From positions 2,402,001-2,466,000 of the forward strand of contig JAPTOF010000010.1 in NCBI GenBank assembly GCA_028554755.1: DNA of 64,000 nucleotides, read 5' to 3'. Shown piece after piece: positions 35,804 through 48,333 of this stretch. This stretch comes from Cordia subcordata (taxonomy: Eukaryota > Streptophyta > Magnoliopsida > Boraginales > Cordiaceae). The translations under genes were made by a program, and so were the position numbers. A model generated the notes under the pieces. It was not told where the DNA came from, did no database searches, and was given only the letters and a program-made list of their open reading frames with translations. How positions within the stretch are numbered: position 1 is the first letter of the stretch; each line of letters begins with the position of its first letter.

Positions 35804-35841
35804 CACATTTATAAAACTCGTACACATTTATAAAACTCGTA
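35804..35841. repeat. Two perfect 19-bp tandem units
   Basis: CACATTTATAAAACTCGTA occurs twice back to back with no mismatch, which suggests a recent duplication. Confidence 0.9.
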
Positions 35842-36722
35842 GATATTCATTCAACTCACAATATAAGGGGTGAAAAATTAGTATAGTATTACTTTCTTTC
35901 AAAAGTTACATTGGAGATCATGTTTTCTTTAAATATCACAGAATTTGTTTACACGTAACCTCACTCTTGAGATGTAGCAAAATAGGGTAATATGTCAATT
36001 AACAGTTGCTTATCCTTGCTTTGCATTTGCGTTTTGGGCACCAGAATGCGAGTATGCTTGTTGATTAGGTAGCAAAGAAATGTTTAGCTACTTTTCTTGA
36101 TAGGCACTGGACTAGATGCTTACCCCATCAATTGTGTAGTTGTTACACTTACAATATAAATTGTAATCCTTTTGACTAGTAGTTGGTTAATATCTATTAT
36201 ATATATTCATTTCCCAGAATGGACAATGAAAAAAAAAAAAACGAAGTATGCCTCCTAGTTTATCTCTGACTTTGTTGCCATTGCAGTAGGTTATTTTTTT
36301 AATTTTTTTTCTGATTTTGCAATTCCAATGGATCAATGAAATTATTTAAAGAAACTGCAATAATCAAGCAAATGCATGTGTAATCATATTATTCTTTCTT
36401 ACATGCTATTCTTTGGCATAACAATAAATGGGCACAATTTATTGTACCACCCAATTTTGGAGTGAAAAATCTGACAAGAATTCACTCTCATCTATCTACT
36501 AGTATTAAATATTCACATATCCTTGACCCAAAAAAATAAATAAATATTCACATGTCATCAGATTTCTTTTTCTTTTGACTTTAACCTGTTGTGGTGGAAG
36601 GCAAACCATTTATATCCCACATGGCTTATAACTTATTCACCCAGAAAAAAGGGAAAAATGAGAAGAATATACATGGCTTAGCCAAGCCAGCTAAAAACCC
36701 ATAAGCCACAGCTTATATAATA

Positions 36723-36738
36723 AGCCCCCCCCCCCCCC
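36723..36738. repeat. Poly(C) tract
   Basis: A run of about 14 C directly after the short inverted word GCTTATATAATAAGC. It lies about 570 bases upstream of the HIPP start codon. Confidence 0.85.
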
Positions 36739-36901
36739 GGACCAAAATCAAGAAGTATGATCCACCAAAAAGAAAATTAAAAAAGAAGTGGCTTATGGCC
36801 TAATAATCACATTAAAGTTATAAACTCTAAATTTAATAAGCTAAAATATCAATAAATAAACCACAAAACTCAAGTGTGTCGAGTGAAGAAGTCCGTTTGC
36901 T

Positions 36902-36910
36902 CCCCCCCTC

Positions 36911-36942
<32 letters not shown>

Positions 36943-36950
36943 TCTCTCTG
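36902..36950 (+). promoter_or_regulatory. CT microsatellite in the HIPP promoter/leader
   Basis: A (CT)n run with C-rich flanks lies about 360 bases upstream of the HIPP start codon. Tracts like this are common near plant transcription starts or in leaders. A TATA-like word (TATATAATA) lies near 36713, too far away to pair with it confidently. Confidence 0.45.
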
Positions 36951-37305
36951 TGAAATAGAGAAAGCAGTGACACCGGTGAAGGGTTTAATGTCCACCAACC
37001 CCCTCTGAAATCTCTCTCTGGTTCTTGCTTCAGAGAGATTGCACTCTTTCTTGTTGTTGTATCTTTCTTTGCTCAGTGTGTGCTCAACCCCATAAAGAAA
37101 CAGCTAAAAAATAGACCATTTCTGGGCCATTTTTGCATTATCAAATTCACCACCATAAATATCACATTTAATGGTCTTTTAGCTACCCTTCTGTTTGCTT
37201 TTGTTTTCCTTCAGATCTAATCAGCATACCAAGTCCTCTTTCACTCATTGCTTTTGTACGTACCCCCTCTGTCTAGTTACTCTCTCTTTGGCTTGAGAAT
37301 AGAAT

Positions 37306-39500
37306 ATGAGTAAAGAAGAGTTCTTGAAGATCCAGGTGAACTCTCATGTCTATTAAAAAAATGTTATCTTGTCTGTTTATTCTTGTGGGGTTAACTATTT
37401 TGGACAAAGAAATGAAGTAACTCTTTTTTTTTTTTTTAACCTACCCCAATTTATTGGATTCAAATTATAGTTATTATTTGTTTATATGCTAACTTTCAGA
37501 ATCTGGAAACATTTTCAGCAAGTTTAATTTTTGTGTTTGCTTTATTCTTTACTTGAACACAAGTATATGTAAGCTAAAGTAGGCATCTTCATGGCAAGTT
37601 TTACCCTTTTTTGTTTAATTCCTTCTGTTTGCTTCTTCTTCATTCTTCTATTTTCTCTTTAAAGTTTTTTTTTTTTGGCTGCTTTTACTTTTCTAGTTTG
37701 TCCTCACTGGCTTTGCTTGTTCATGCAGACTTGTGTCCTTAAAGTCAATATACACTGTGATGGCTGCAAACACAAAGTGAAGAAAATCCTGCAGAAGATC
37801 GATGGTACATTTCTATTCCAAGACTCAATTTTTATTTCTTTTCCCCCCTTATTTCTTTGTTCTTTTGGCAGTTTATTTTAATTTATTCTCTACACTCAGA
37901 AATAGTTACCACTTGTATTTATTTTAGTCAGTTTACATGGTAACTCGGTGCACGAAGCACTCGTGATTTGGGGAGTCTAATTCTTTTGAGTTCTTTTCTA
38001 TTTAGTACATTTTTGACTTACTGAATTTTATGTTCCAAACTTTTTTTTTTGCTTTTTTTTTTTTTTTTTGCTTTTTTGGTGGTGTGGTTGTTGATAGGTG
38101 TATATAAAGTAAGTATAGATGCAGAACAAGGGAAGGTGACAGTATCAGGAACAGTTGACCCTGCAACACTGATCAAGAAGCTCGCAAAAAGTGGCAAACA
38201 TGCAGAGATTTGGGGTGCTGCACCAAAGGCCAAGAACAATCAGCAGCAACAGCAGCTAGCTAACCAGTTTAAGAACATGCAAATTGACAACGGAAAAGGT
38301 GGTGGCAACAACAACAACAACAACAACAACAACAAAGGCCAAGGCCAAAAGGGTGGTGGTGGCAACAATCAGCAAAAAGGTGGCGGTGGCGGTGGCGGTG
38401 GCGGACATCAGATGCTACCACCAGAACTGCAGCAGCAGCTGAAAGGCCTACAAGATCTGAAGATGATGCCTCAGATGAAGGGCATGAAGATGCCCCAAAT
38501 GGACCAAAAATCTGTCAAGTTCAACTTGCCTGAGGATGATGAGTTTGATGATGATGATCTTGACTATGATGACTATGATGATGATGACTATGATGATGAT
38601 GTGTTTGATGATGAATTGGATGATGCTCCTCTCAACAAGATGAAGCCTATGATGGGCAATGGTGGTGGTGGTGGTCAGATTCCTAACACGTTGATGAATG
38701 CTGCTATGATGAATGCTCTCATGAAAGGTACCAATGGTGGTGGTAGTGGTGGAGGTAATAATGGAGGGAATGGGAAAAAAGGTGGCGGCGGCGGTGGCAA
38801 TGTACCTGTTCAGGTAAACATGGGAGGTGGGAGTAATGATGGCAAGAATGGTGGCAAAAAAGGTGGTGATGGGAACCAAAATCAAGGTGGCGGTGGAGGT
38901 GGTCAAAAAGGTGGCAAGAATGGTGGTGGGCAGCCTCAAGATAGTAAAAATGGTGGTGGTGGTGGTGGAGGACAGGGCAAGAATGGTCATAATGGTGGTG
39001 GGGGAGGCGCTAACAACATTAATGGTATTGGGGCCAAGAAAGGGGGTCCAATGCATGATGGGCTTCATGGCATGCCAAACATGATGTCTATGAATGCTGG
39101 TGGTAATGTGGGCCCAATGGGGAATATGCCAATGGGCCAAATGGGCCAGATGGGTGGTGGGCCATTGGGCCAGATTTCAGCGGTCCAAGGCCTACCGGCA
39201 GGTGCGGCTGCAGCGTTAAATGGTGGCGGAGGTGGTGGAGGTCCGGGAGGGTATTTCCAAGGAGCTGGCCCTGAGATGATGGCCGGGAACCCCTACTACC
39301 AACAACAATTGGCAATGATGATGAACCAACAAAGACCCTCCGGAAATGAGAGGTTCCAACCGATGATGTACGCCAGGCCACCGCCGGCGGTCAATTACAT
39401 GCCCCCTTACCCCACCTACCCATATCCGCCGCCCACTCACGGCGACCCTTATACCAATTATTTTAGTGATGAAAACACCTCAAGCTGTTGTGTGATGTGA
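37306..39500 (+). CDS. Heavy-metal-associated isoprenylated plant protein (HIPP)
   Basis: Exons 37306-37335, 37729-37804 and 38098-39500 give 502 residues. Residues 11-76 form an HMA domain: [19 protein letters not shown] with the metal-binding Cys20 and Cys23, then a GVYKV turn and a [16 protein letters not shown] strand-helix end. The tail CCVM is a CaaX box, predicted to be farnesylated at the first Cys. HMA plus CaaX defines the plant HIPP family, which binds metals and is linked to stress and metal homeostasis. Between them lies an unusually long low-complexity spacer: poly-Asn and Gly blocks (residues about 95-130), an Asp-rich acidic block (about 160-195), Gly/Lys/Asn-rich repeats, a Met/Gly/Pro part and a Pro/Tyr-rich end. 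The layout resembles the large glycine-rich HIPPs. The intron inside the HMA domain splits the Gly36 codon. The first exon encodes only ten residues. Confidence 0.93.
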
Positions 39501-40995
39501 ACTCGCCGCCCGCAGTTCGCCAAGCCGAGGTGGTGGTGGTGGTGGTCAGCTGGTAGCAGCAAAGCAAGCTAAGCAAGCAATGGTCCTTTGGTGGTTCAGT
39601 TAATAGTTCAATGACTTCTTGCTTAGTCTTGATATGCCGTGAAAATATAAAAATGGAAAACTGTTTTACATTTTGCAACTTTAGTTGTATCTTTTTCTTT
39701 CTTTCCCCGCTTTTTTTTTTTTTAATTTAAATCTAAGTTTAGATGAGGGTTTTTATCAATATAGGGAGAGATTATTGATAGACAATATAAATTAAAAAGT
39801 CTTTAGGAGTGAAATGAGAGATATAATGGTAAGTGAGGTTATATGGATATGGTAATGGGCTTTGTCTGATGTGATATATTATGTTTATATAATGTTTTAT
39901 ATGTTGAAGGACAAAAATAAGATGAAATTTGACACTGGGATTTAACCAAAAAAAAAGAGAGACCATATAATTCGTTTTTCTTTGTTTATATAATGAGATT
40001 TTGTATATTGATTGATAAAAATTTTATTATATAATAGAAGAAAGGAAATGGTAAGTAGCAACGTTCTAATTTATGTTTTAAGAAATTCTCGTGTTTGATG
40101 CACGCTTTGCGCATTATCATGTTGTCTGCTGTGGCCTGTGTTGCATCAAATCATTCTAGTACCTGATGGGGTGGGGTAATGTACAAGCTCATGAAGGCGA
40201 TGGTTGATGGGTGTGGGCCCACCACTGATGGAAACTGGTCCCACATTAACTATTCTTAGATTTGTGTAGTGAATATATTATTGATACTGAGTGTCATGTC
40301 GTATCTAAGGGGGATATATAACGTACTTTGTTCCTAGATATGTGAGATTTTTTTTTTCGATTTTTTAAAATAAATAAAATATCACCTCTTTTAACTTTCA
40401 ACTTAGATAAAAGTACATACTTATTCTTGAATTTAGGAAACTATTTGATAACCCTTTACACATTTTAAAAATTCAAACGTCCCATTTTAATAATTCCACT
40501 AAAAATATTAATGGAAGTCGTAAAATGACTTCCATACTCTTGTATTGATATATTATCTTCCCCAATTTCAACAGCCTCCAATCAATTAATCTCGATCCCA
40601 AATTAAAATACACCAAATCCTTTATCTTTGTGAATAACAAAAATAGTCAATTGATCTATTTCTTCTTCTCTGCAAAGCCATTCTCATGGTCGTGAAGCTT
40701 GCGTGGCAGCGAAATCGAGTTCAGCCACACGTGGGAGCACGGTCACACGTGGAGCTTTTGTTCAAAGCAATGAAGGTCCCAACTTCGACAAACTTCGCGG
40801 GGTGCCTGGGAAGACTTGCGCCGAGCATTTGCAAGCTGCGATGGATCGGCAACATCGTGGTGGTGCACCATTGTTAGTGGTGGTGAAGGTTTTTTAAGGT
40901 CTGGAGAGATTAAAAGACAAAGAAAAAGTAAGGAAATCATCGTTATCTTCTTCTTCACGATCTGAAGGCAATTTTTTAAGGATAAAGTCGTATTT
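39501..40995. other. Non-coding stretch after the HIPP gene
   Basis: The first part is the HIPP 3' region. A locally GC-richer patch at about 40680-40880 has two overlapping 63-64 codon frames and two ACACGTGG words (near 40736 and 40745). Neither frame has a recognisable domain, so no gene is called. Confidence 0.4.
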
Positions 40996-41400
40996 AGAGT
41001 CTCTTTGGCTTAGTTTTTAGAGGCTCAAAAGTATTTTCGATAAATTTAAAAATTAAAATTGATTTGTTTGACCCGATTTTAAAAGGACTTTTAAATAAAA
41101 ACTGAAGTTAAAAAAAGTTGAAAACCCAGAAGTTTCAAATTGGAGCTTTTCAGAAAAGGCTTTTGAAAAGCAAATTTTATGTCATGTCAAAAAAAAAAAA
41201 ATTTCATTTTTTTAAAAAAATATTATTTTATATTTTTTAAAGCCTAATTTTACCTTCAAAACAACTAAAAGCGTAACTACTAAAATATCAAACCAAATAA
41301 TCAATTACTTTTATTCAACAGCACTTTTACTCAAAACTCTATTACTAAAAGCTCTACAACTCAACAACTGAAATTACACAGTTAAACCAAACATAACCTT
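40996..41400 (-). mobile_element. 400-bp MITE, copy 1 (inverted relative to copy 2)
   Basis: On the minus strand it reads from GGTTATGTTTGGTTTAAC through GTAATTTCAGTTGTTGA and AGAGCTTTTAGTAATA to GCCAAAGAGACTC. The same order of words occurs on the plus strand at 59908-60309. Ends are GG(T/C)T(A/C)TGTTTGG-type terminal inverted repeats. No coding capacity. Confidence 0.75.
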
Positions 41401-41965
41401 ATTTTGGATTAAAGTAGTGACTGATGCTAATTACAATCCATAAGTTTGGATATAGATGTGCGTATCCTTTTAATTCTGCAGACGTGGGGTGGCATCATCA
41501 TCACTAATCATCTTGGTTGCTAAACATACAATAGAGCTGTTGTGTCTAATTACAATGCATAAGTTGGATATAGATGTGCTTAGCCTTAAATGTTTTCATT
41601 TTTCTTTTCTCTTATTTTCTTTCTTTTTGTGAGTTAATGAGGATTTTATTTTCGGTGGTAATGACAATGTTGTTTGTTCGACGTCGTTTGTTGATTCATA
41701 CACTTTTTAAATATTTTTTGAATTATCAATAATTAATCTCACTAATTAATTACGAAAAATACAATAAAGATTCATTCAATTTGTTTATGCAACAGATAGA
41801 TATACATGTATGTGTATGTTGTGCTTTTTTTTAAAATAAAGATAGAAGGGTAATATTGTCCAAAAGAAAACTTTCACGAGAGATATTCTTTCAAAATCAA
41901 AACACGCATGTGTACAATACTTTCCGTCGAATTTGACGACCTTTTAATGGCAGGAGGGTTACGAG

Positions 41966-42490
41966 TAGAGGTGAGTAAAAACCAAATTGAGTTTGGTCTA
42001 TTCGATTTAGTTATTTGATCTGTTCGGTTCGGTTATTTTGTTAAAAAAATTCGGTCTATTTGGTTCGGTTTGGTTAGCATGAAAAATGACCGAATAGACC
42101 GAATTAACTTAATTGTATTTTTATATATTAAAAATATTTAATATTTTGTACATTAATTAGGATTTATATATTGTTTATTAAAATTTATTTATATAATTAT
42201 GCTTCATTATATATTGTTTATGATATATTTAATAAATAAGAATGATTAGTTTAGGTTTTATTATATTTTCTTACAACAATTTATCTCATTTTATTTTCTT
42301 TTTTTTTAAAAAAATATTATTAGTCAATTTCGATTTTAACTGAACCGAACCGAATAAACCAAAATATATTGCGGTTTCGGTTTATTCGGTTTTTAGATAA
42401 TTCGGTTCGGTTCGGTTTTCAACATTAGAGGGGAGAATTTGGTTCGGTTCGGCTTATTCGATTCGGTTAAAAACCGAATGCTCACCCCTA
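41966..42490. mobile_element. hAT-type non-autonomous element with 8-bp target duplication
   Basis: Ends are TAGAGGTGAGTAAAAACC and, on the other strand, TAGGGGTGAGCATTCGGTTTTT. The element is 525 bp and is flanked by GTTACGAG (41958-41965) and GTTATGAG (42491-42498), an 8-bp duplication with one difference, as expected for hAT insertions. Inside, both arms are built of CGGTT / AACCG words (TTCGGTTCGGTT) around an AT-rich centre, so it folds back extensively. No transposase. Confidence 0.88.
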
Positions 42491-43267
42491 GTTATGAGCT
42501 TATTTTTCAAAAAGTACAAAGGATGATCAACTAGTTTCAAAAGTTTAGGGGCTCATTATGCACTTATGCCTATGTTCAGAGAGGTAATATGTTATTTACT
42601 CTTTTTTTTTTTTTTTAATTTCATCCCAGTGAAGTGGGGGTGCCAATAATTGTTTTTACTTGTTTATAGTAGGAAACTCGTTTTAGACAAGATTAGCATA
42701 GTACATGATTTAAGTTAGTGAAAATATCAATTATATTTGTGATAAGTAAAGATAAGTTTTACATTCAAGATTTTCAATGATAAAAAATTTATATAATTCG
42801 ACAAATTATTTTGGTTATCAAACTACACAAACACGTGCGCACACACATATATGTGTATAGATCTATGACAATCCTAAAAAAGGGGATTGACAGAAATAGA
42901 GGCAAAAGAGAACGGATAGAGAGTCAATTACAGAGAGCCAGGAAAACGAGAAAGGGAAAGGAGATCTAGAATTGGAAGTGTGTTACTCATGTTCCAAGAG
43001 GATGCGGAGTGTTAAAAAGGTGCATAATGTTATTGGTGTGTGACAAAACGTGCCACCGTATCATCTAATCTTTTTGTATAAGGATCAATATAACTCATTT
43101 GGCAACTTACAAACCAAATTCAGAGGAAGAGCATCTATCCGAATTGTTCTATCAAGTTAGTAGTCATAATGTTAGCACTTCTATGAATATACCCTAGGAC
43201 ATTGATAAAAAAAAAAAAAAAAAAATTACACATTCTAAACAATAGATAAATATCTTCTACTAGAAGT

Positions 43268-43552
43268 AGAATTAGAGTTGAAGCCCCCAGGGGCATAGGT
43301 GAGTTGGTAAGTGGCCAGGTGATTAGGGTGGTGACACCCTGACAACGCGGGATTGAGTCCATGTGGCGGCAGTACTCCGCTGAAATATTGCGGGGGCTGT
43401 TGTTGGATTTCCACGCCCGTTGGTCCTCTCCCTGGTCGGGCTGCCACTCACGCACATCCCTCGATTTACCTCCCGCCTGGTTAAGGGGCCTCTGGCCAGG
43501 TGGGAAAGGGGTTCTCCTTTGGTTAACCCTTTTAAGAGAATTAGAGTTGAAG
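43268..43552 (+). mobile_element. tRNA-derived SINE with perfect 16-bp target duplication
   Basis: AGAATTAGAGTTGAAG is present at 43268-43283 and again at 43537-43552. The 253-bp body between them starts CCCCCAGGGGCATAGGTGAG. Its head resembles a tRNA: GCATAGGTGAGTTGGTAAG fits an A box, and GCGGGATTGAGTCC about 80 bases on fits a B box. The body is GC-rich compared with its surroundings and ends in a short TTTTAAG tail. The undamaged target duplication indicates a fairly young insertion. Frames within it are not genes. Confidence 0.88.
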
Positions 43553-45174
43553 GCTTGGATTGGTAATTTACAGGGTGTTCAGCTTTGCTTACTTGGTGTT
43601 TATAAGCATCTAAATAGTAAAAAAAATATGTGTTTGAGTTTTTTTTTTTTTTAAGTCATTGTAAGCAACTAAAATGAGTAAAGTCAAACATCTTCTTAGA
43701 CGACTTATCAATCTTTCAAGGCAAGCGAGGATTGTTCTACAATAGGGGTGGAGTTTACATTCTAATATGATCAAGATGTGGTTAATTAGTAACATAGTTA
43801 TTACAATGAAATAATTTTATAATTACTAAATGTCATTCTAATAACAAAACGTAATAACATAATAAAATATGTACAGATAATGCTCGAAAGCCAAAAATGC
43901 ATATTAGAGGAGTTTTTTTTTTTTTTGGTGACAAGGGACAAGGTAACAGCTTTGTGTTCCGGGCAAAATCAGACGGCGTTGGTGCAATGGTCTAGTCTTA
44001 TCAACGGGCAGAGCGGCATCAAAAAGAGGGGACACGTTACTCAGTAATGTTGTGACACAAATCACATGGTGATTCATCATGAACAGTATATGGATACAAA
44101 TTAGGCACATTTCCCTATGGGTCCCACACACCTTGTCTGATCTGACATTCAACAATGGGGTCCGTTGTACTTTTTCGTAAAAGTACAGCTCTATTCAAGT
44201 AAATGCCTCCTTTCAATGAGTTGTACGTAGAGTGAGTGTGCATAAAATAAATTTAACGATTATAAATTATTTATATATATATTGTGTATAAAGTTTTAAT
44301 TTCTTAAATTTTATTTTAGATATTCTAGCGAAATCAAAACTCGGAAGACTTGAACAAAAATTAACTCCACACAGAAGCGAAATGTATTTTTTCTTTACGA
44401 CAAAAAATTTCAGTTGGTAAAATCGATTATTAAAATAATTAGTAGAGGACAATCACTAACCAAATAAGTAAATGACACATACCCAGATCAAGGAATTGAA
44501 ATTAAAGTTAAATAATGACCGCATTCAGCACAGCTCTTACCAATAATGCATTCATAGAGGACTATGTTATGCATATCATCGATCATCAATATGATGAGCA
44601 CCACTATAAACTTTATATTATAAATAACATTTCTGAATAATACGGTAAATACTCCTCATTTTTTCAAAACACATAGCTCATTTTATTTTATATATATGGT
44701 GATGCAATAATATATAGTGTACACTGGATACAAAATGTGATTTGTTAAATTAGTGGATAATCAATGAATCACTTTCCATTGTCATTTGGTTGTCCATCAG
44801 GGAATCATACAGAACAATTACAGTCACAAATTCTCAAATGATTTTATTTCAAGTAGGACCGATTCAAGATGCAATGATCATGGCCGAAACTAATTTAAAT
44901 CATTTCATTTCAAGTCGATTCATGTTAGGACGTAACAACGATAGCTAAATATTCTTGGATGATTTTATTTCTCTTCAAGAAAATCCAAATTCCAATTATG
45001 TGTCTTTTAGTTCATGACTGTATAATTATTGCCAGCGAACGATTCTAATTAGTAGTTTGATGGTAAAGTTATTTGTTAATTTATTGTTTCAATTGACGAG
45101 GGAAGTCATCTTTTGAATGGTAAATCTTGGAAGGATTGGCCTCACAACTCAATTAATAAGTAAGTCACAACACT
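43553..45174. other. Non-coding stretch, no gene seen
   Basis: AT-rich with homopolymers. At 43930-44165 there is a less AT-rich patch with an 83-codon minus-strand frame but no domain. The origin of that patch is unknown. Confidence 0.4.
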
Positions 45175-45505
45175 GGGCTCGTTTGGTATGATAAAATGGT
45201 TTGGAAAAGAATAGTTATTCAAGGCAGAATAGAATTCAAGGTATAATACCTCAAGAATGCTCATTCTTTTTCTTGTGTTTGGTTAAAACCAATAGAAGAA
45301 TTAGAATGTAATGCTCATTTTGTTTAACATGTTTGGTAAAAATATTTTAACAAGTTAGAATGGAACAAAATCAATTTTATTAATGAAAATACACTTGTTT
45401 TTTGATTTGTCAATAAATTTCTACATGACAATTAATTTTGTACAACATATATTGACTAAATTAGTCTTGCTAGTCTTTTCATCAGCAATAAAAATAGCAT
45501 TGCTT

Positions 45506-46732
45506 CCAAATAATTTAGAATAGAAATCAACAGCTTCTTTGCCAATTTCCTCCAAGGTATTGAACTGATTCCCATTTTGACCAATAAGAGTGTTAATGGC
45601 ATTTTTTGCTTGTCTACCTTTGGCATAACGGAAGAAGAAACCGAGTTGGCATCCCCCTCCCTTAACCACTGAATTCTAGATTTCTGTCTCCATACACTGA
45701 TTTCTTTCTCCGTCATATCATTACTTTTCCCAGAGATCTCTTTTTCCATGATAAAAAGGTCCACACCCCTATGGCCATTCAAGATTTTCTCCTGGATCTT
45801 TCTTAAGTGTTCCTTCAACTCAATTATTTCTTGATCAAAATTTCTAAAGAATTTGTCATTGAAGACCCGAAATTCCTTTTTAATATTTTTCAGCTTGCAA
45901 ACCACCTGGAACATAAGGCTCCCATGGAGACGAACTTTTCAGACTCTATCAACCAATTCAAGAAACTTGTCATGTTTAGTCCACACATTAAAGAACTTGA
46001 AGGGAAGAGGCCTTCTAACAATAGGAAAAGTAGGGTAAAGGTTGAGGGAACAATGATTAGAGAAATCTGAAGATTAATGACCAAGCTAGAGTTTGGAAAA
46101 TTAATCAACCAATTTTCATTAATCAGTACCCTATCAAGTCTGCTAGCATGAAACAGGTCACCTTGTGCACCATTTGACCAAGTAAATCGAGGCTCAATGC
46201 TCCTATGCTCAATCAACCCTGCTTTCTCAACGCATTCACAAAATTCCTTACTGCTACTAGGGAGAGTAGAGTAATTAATCCTATCTTCACAAGACAAAAT
46301 CTCATTGAAATCCCCTCCAAAACATATTGGATAATCCCTAAAGACCCTACTCCATTCACTGATTTTGTTCTAGAGGTCTCTTCTTATTTCAAGCTCATTC
46401 CTGGCATAAATACCCACAAAGAAGAACTCAGTAGATTTTCTCAAGTCTTTAACAGAGCAAAGAATACTCTGTTCCGTGACTTCAGTTTTAGTAACCAAAA
46501 TGTCCTGTGGGTCCCAGAGAATCCAAATTCTACCAAAGTTATCATATTCGTAATTGTTGATACTTGCCCATTTCCAAAATCTGGATGACAAAATAGCGCC
46601 TTCATTGCCTTTCTTAACCCTAGTCTCTACCAAGCAACAAAGGTTAATGCTTTTATTTTTCAAAAGATTGGCTATTTTTGCCTGCCTAGAAGGCTTATAC
46701 AAACCACGTACATTCCAAAAAAGGATCTTCAT
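45506..46732 (-). pseudogene. LINE ORF2 5' part: endonuclease and linker, broken
   Basis: Read on the minus strand from 46732, the frame starts MKILFWNVRGLYKPSRQ, the N-terminal strand of an AP-type endonuclease, with the Glu of VETR as an expected catalytic residue. After a frame break near 46370-46300 it continues with GGDFNEIL (Asp/Asn active-site block) and SRLDRVLIN. The SDH block that should follow is lost to a further frame change near 46075. The linker (RIQWLREGDANS, then EEIGKEAVDFYSKLFG) is split between two frames. It ends at the inversion breakpoint. Non-functional as it stands. Confidence 0.8.
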
Positions 46733-46800
46733 GGGTCAGGTGGTTTGGTTGTGCTAGGCAATTCAGGTGAAGGATCGTCCGAAAAGCCAATCGAATTCTG

Positions 46801-48184
46801 TCATTTCCCCAGTTTATCCACTGCTGTTGTGATGTCTTCCTCAACAAGAACCTCAAAAAGATTAAAGGACATGGGATTGGATGACGAAGCCTCAGCAGTA
46901 AAGGTAGGCTGTTTATGAACCATCAAAGAAGTCCCAGCAACTTTCCTTGGTGAAACTGACCTGTGTTTTTTTCCTATTTGTGATAGGATGCCATTCTTTA
47001 TCACCCAAAAACTCTTCACTTTTACCTTCCCTCTGTTGCATTATTTGATTACTGACCAATAACTTTGGTTACTGATTCCTAGTCTCATGAAAGGAGCATT
47101 TGTCTGTACTATGACCATAGGACTTACACTTGATGCAAGCCATCGGTTTCCAGGCATATTTTGCTTTCACAATCACGACTCTACCATCCTCTAACTTAAG
47201 ATCAAATTCTTCTGGAAGAGGAGCATTAAGGTCAACTTCCATACAGACTCTAACAAAGGAAACCCGAGATTTATTTTCAAGTTTAGCATCCATTTGTAAA
47301 GGGGTGCCTATTGCACTACCAGCATAACTCACTGCTTCCCTACACCAATATTGAGTAGGTAAATTCCACAATTTCACCCAAATAGGAACTTTAGCAAAAT
47401 TAAAGTTAACCAATTCAATACCTGGATGCCCACCTTCTAAGAAGCAATGGACGGTGATTAATGTGCCATTGTTGTTGGATAATGGTATGCAGGCATGAGA
47501 TGACTCGAGCCGAAAGAAGAAAAGACCTTCCTCCGAAGTCTTAATGTCAACTTTATCAAATCTTTTCCATCGAGTGTTAACCATGTTCCTGATAACTGTA
47601 AATGGTGGAGGACGGTCTAGGAACTGTCCAACCAGAGTATTTTTTTAAAAAAGACTGCCTTTTTTAGCTGCACCGTAGAGGCGGCTTCACCTTAATTCTC
47701 CTATTAATACACAATGGTTCATGGAAATTTAGTCGTAAGTCTTCACCTGTGCTACTCTCAAACAAGTTGGACCAGCTATTAGGAGATTTAGACACAGGGA
47801 TTTCACCAACCTCTCTACTGTTATCCAACTCTTGATTGGCCATCGGAGCTTGGTTAAAGCTAGTGTTCTATTCAATACTCTTATCTACAGAAGAAAGAGA
47901 CAAATCAGCAGATTTGGGAAGAGGAGGAAATGCTGAAGCATTCTCAGGTCTTGGAAAAGACGATGATACCGGAGCCCTAGATTGGATCTCCAGAATTGCA
48001 TTCTTTTTTGAACACTAGTTCCCAAGCAAAGCTGTTGGCAAGGGCGTCTCTTCCATCTTTGAATTTGACCCAGATAAACATTGCTTCCTCTTGAGAGAGG
48101 AGTCTTCCAAACCTTGAAAAAATTCCTTAATGCTCCAGTTGGAGTTTGAAGAGGAACGATTCTACTGTTTTTTTTTTTTGCCAT
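46801..48184 (-). pseudogene. LINE ORF1 (DUF4283 and zinc knuckle), broken
   Basis: A start ATG at 48184 on the minus strand opens MAKKKNSRIVPLQTPTG, the N-terminus of an ORF1-like protein. The frame is then interrupted. The 171-residue block at 47584-47069 contains a DUF4283-type region (PIWVKLWNLPTQYW, FVRVCMEVDLNAPLP) followed by a CCHC zinc knuckle (CIKCKSYGHSTDKC). The C-terminal part ends at a stop at 46801-46803. ORF1 proteins bind the element RNA during retrotransposition. Several frame breaks make it a pseudogene. Confidence 0.8.
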
Positions 48185-48333
48185 ACCAGTAGGGTAGAGC
48201 AAAGGGAAGGAAGAAAAATGGAAGGGGAAAAGAGGAAGAAACTCGAAAATGGCTGACGAGGGTTTTTGGCACACGTTAGCTAACTATTATGCGCAGAGAG
48301 AAACTAGAAGAAGAAAGCCACCTTCTTACCCTA

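Noticed and set aside
38448..39140. 230-codon minus-strand frame opposite the HIPP gene
   Set aside because: It is the His/Thr/Ile-rich shadow of the Gly/Asp-coding repeats on the plus strand.
40686..40897. Two overlapping 63-64 codon plus-strand frames in a GC-richer patch
   Set aside because: No domain, no splice-consistent extension, and the frames overlap each other. It may be a gene relic, but there is nothing to support it.
43135..43654. Frames of 70-106 codons on both strands
   Set aside because: They translate the SINE body and its flanks; the mobile element explains the sequence.
48289..48333. N-terminus of a possible intact 284-residue reverse-transcriptase protein starting at 48289
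   Set aside because: The first 15 codons are best explained as inverted LINE leader. The frame also ends at a stop before the catalytic YFADD block, so it is part of a pseudogene.
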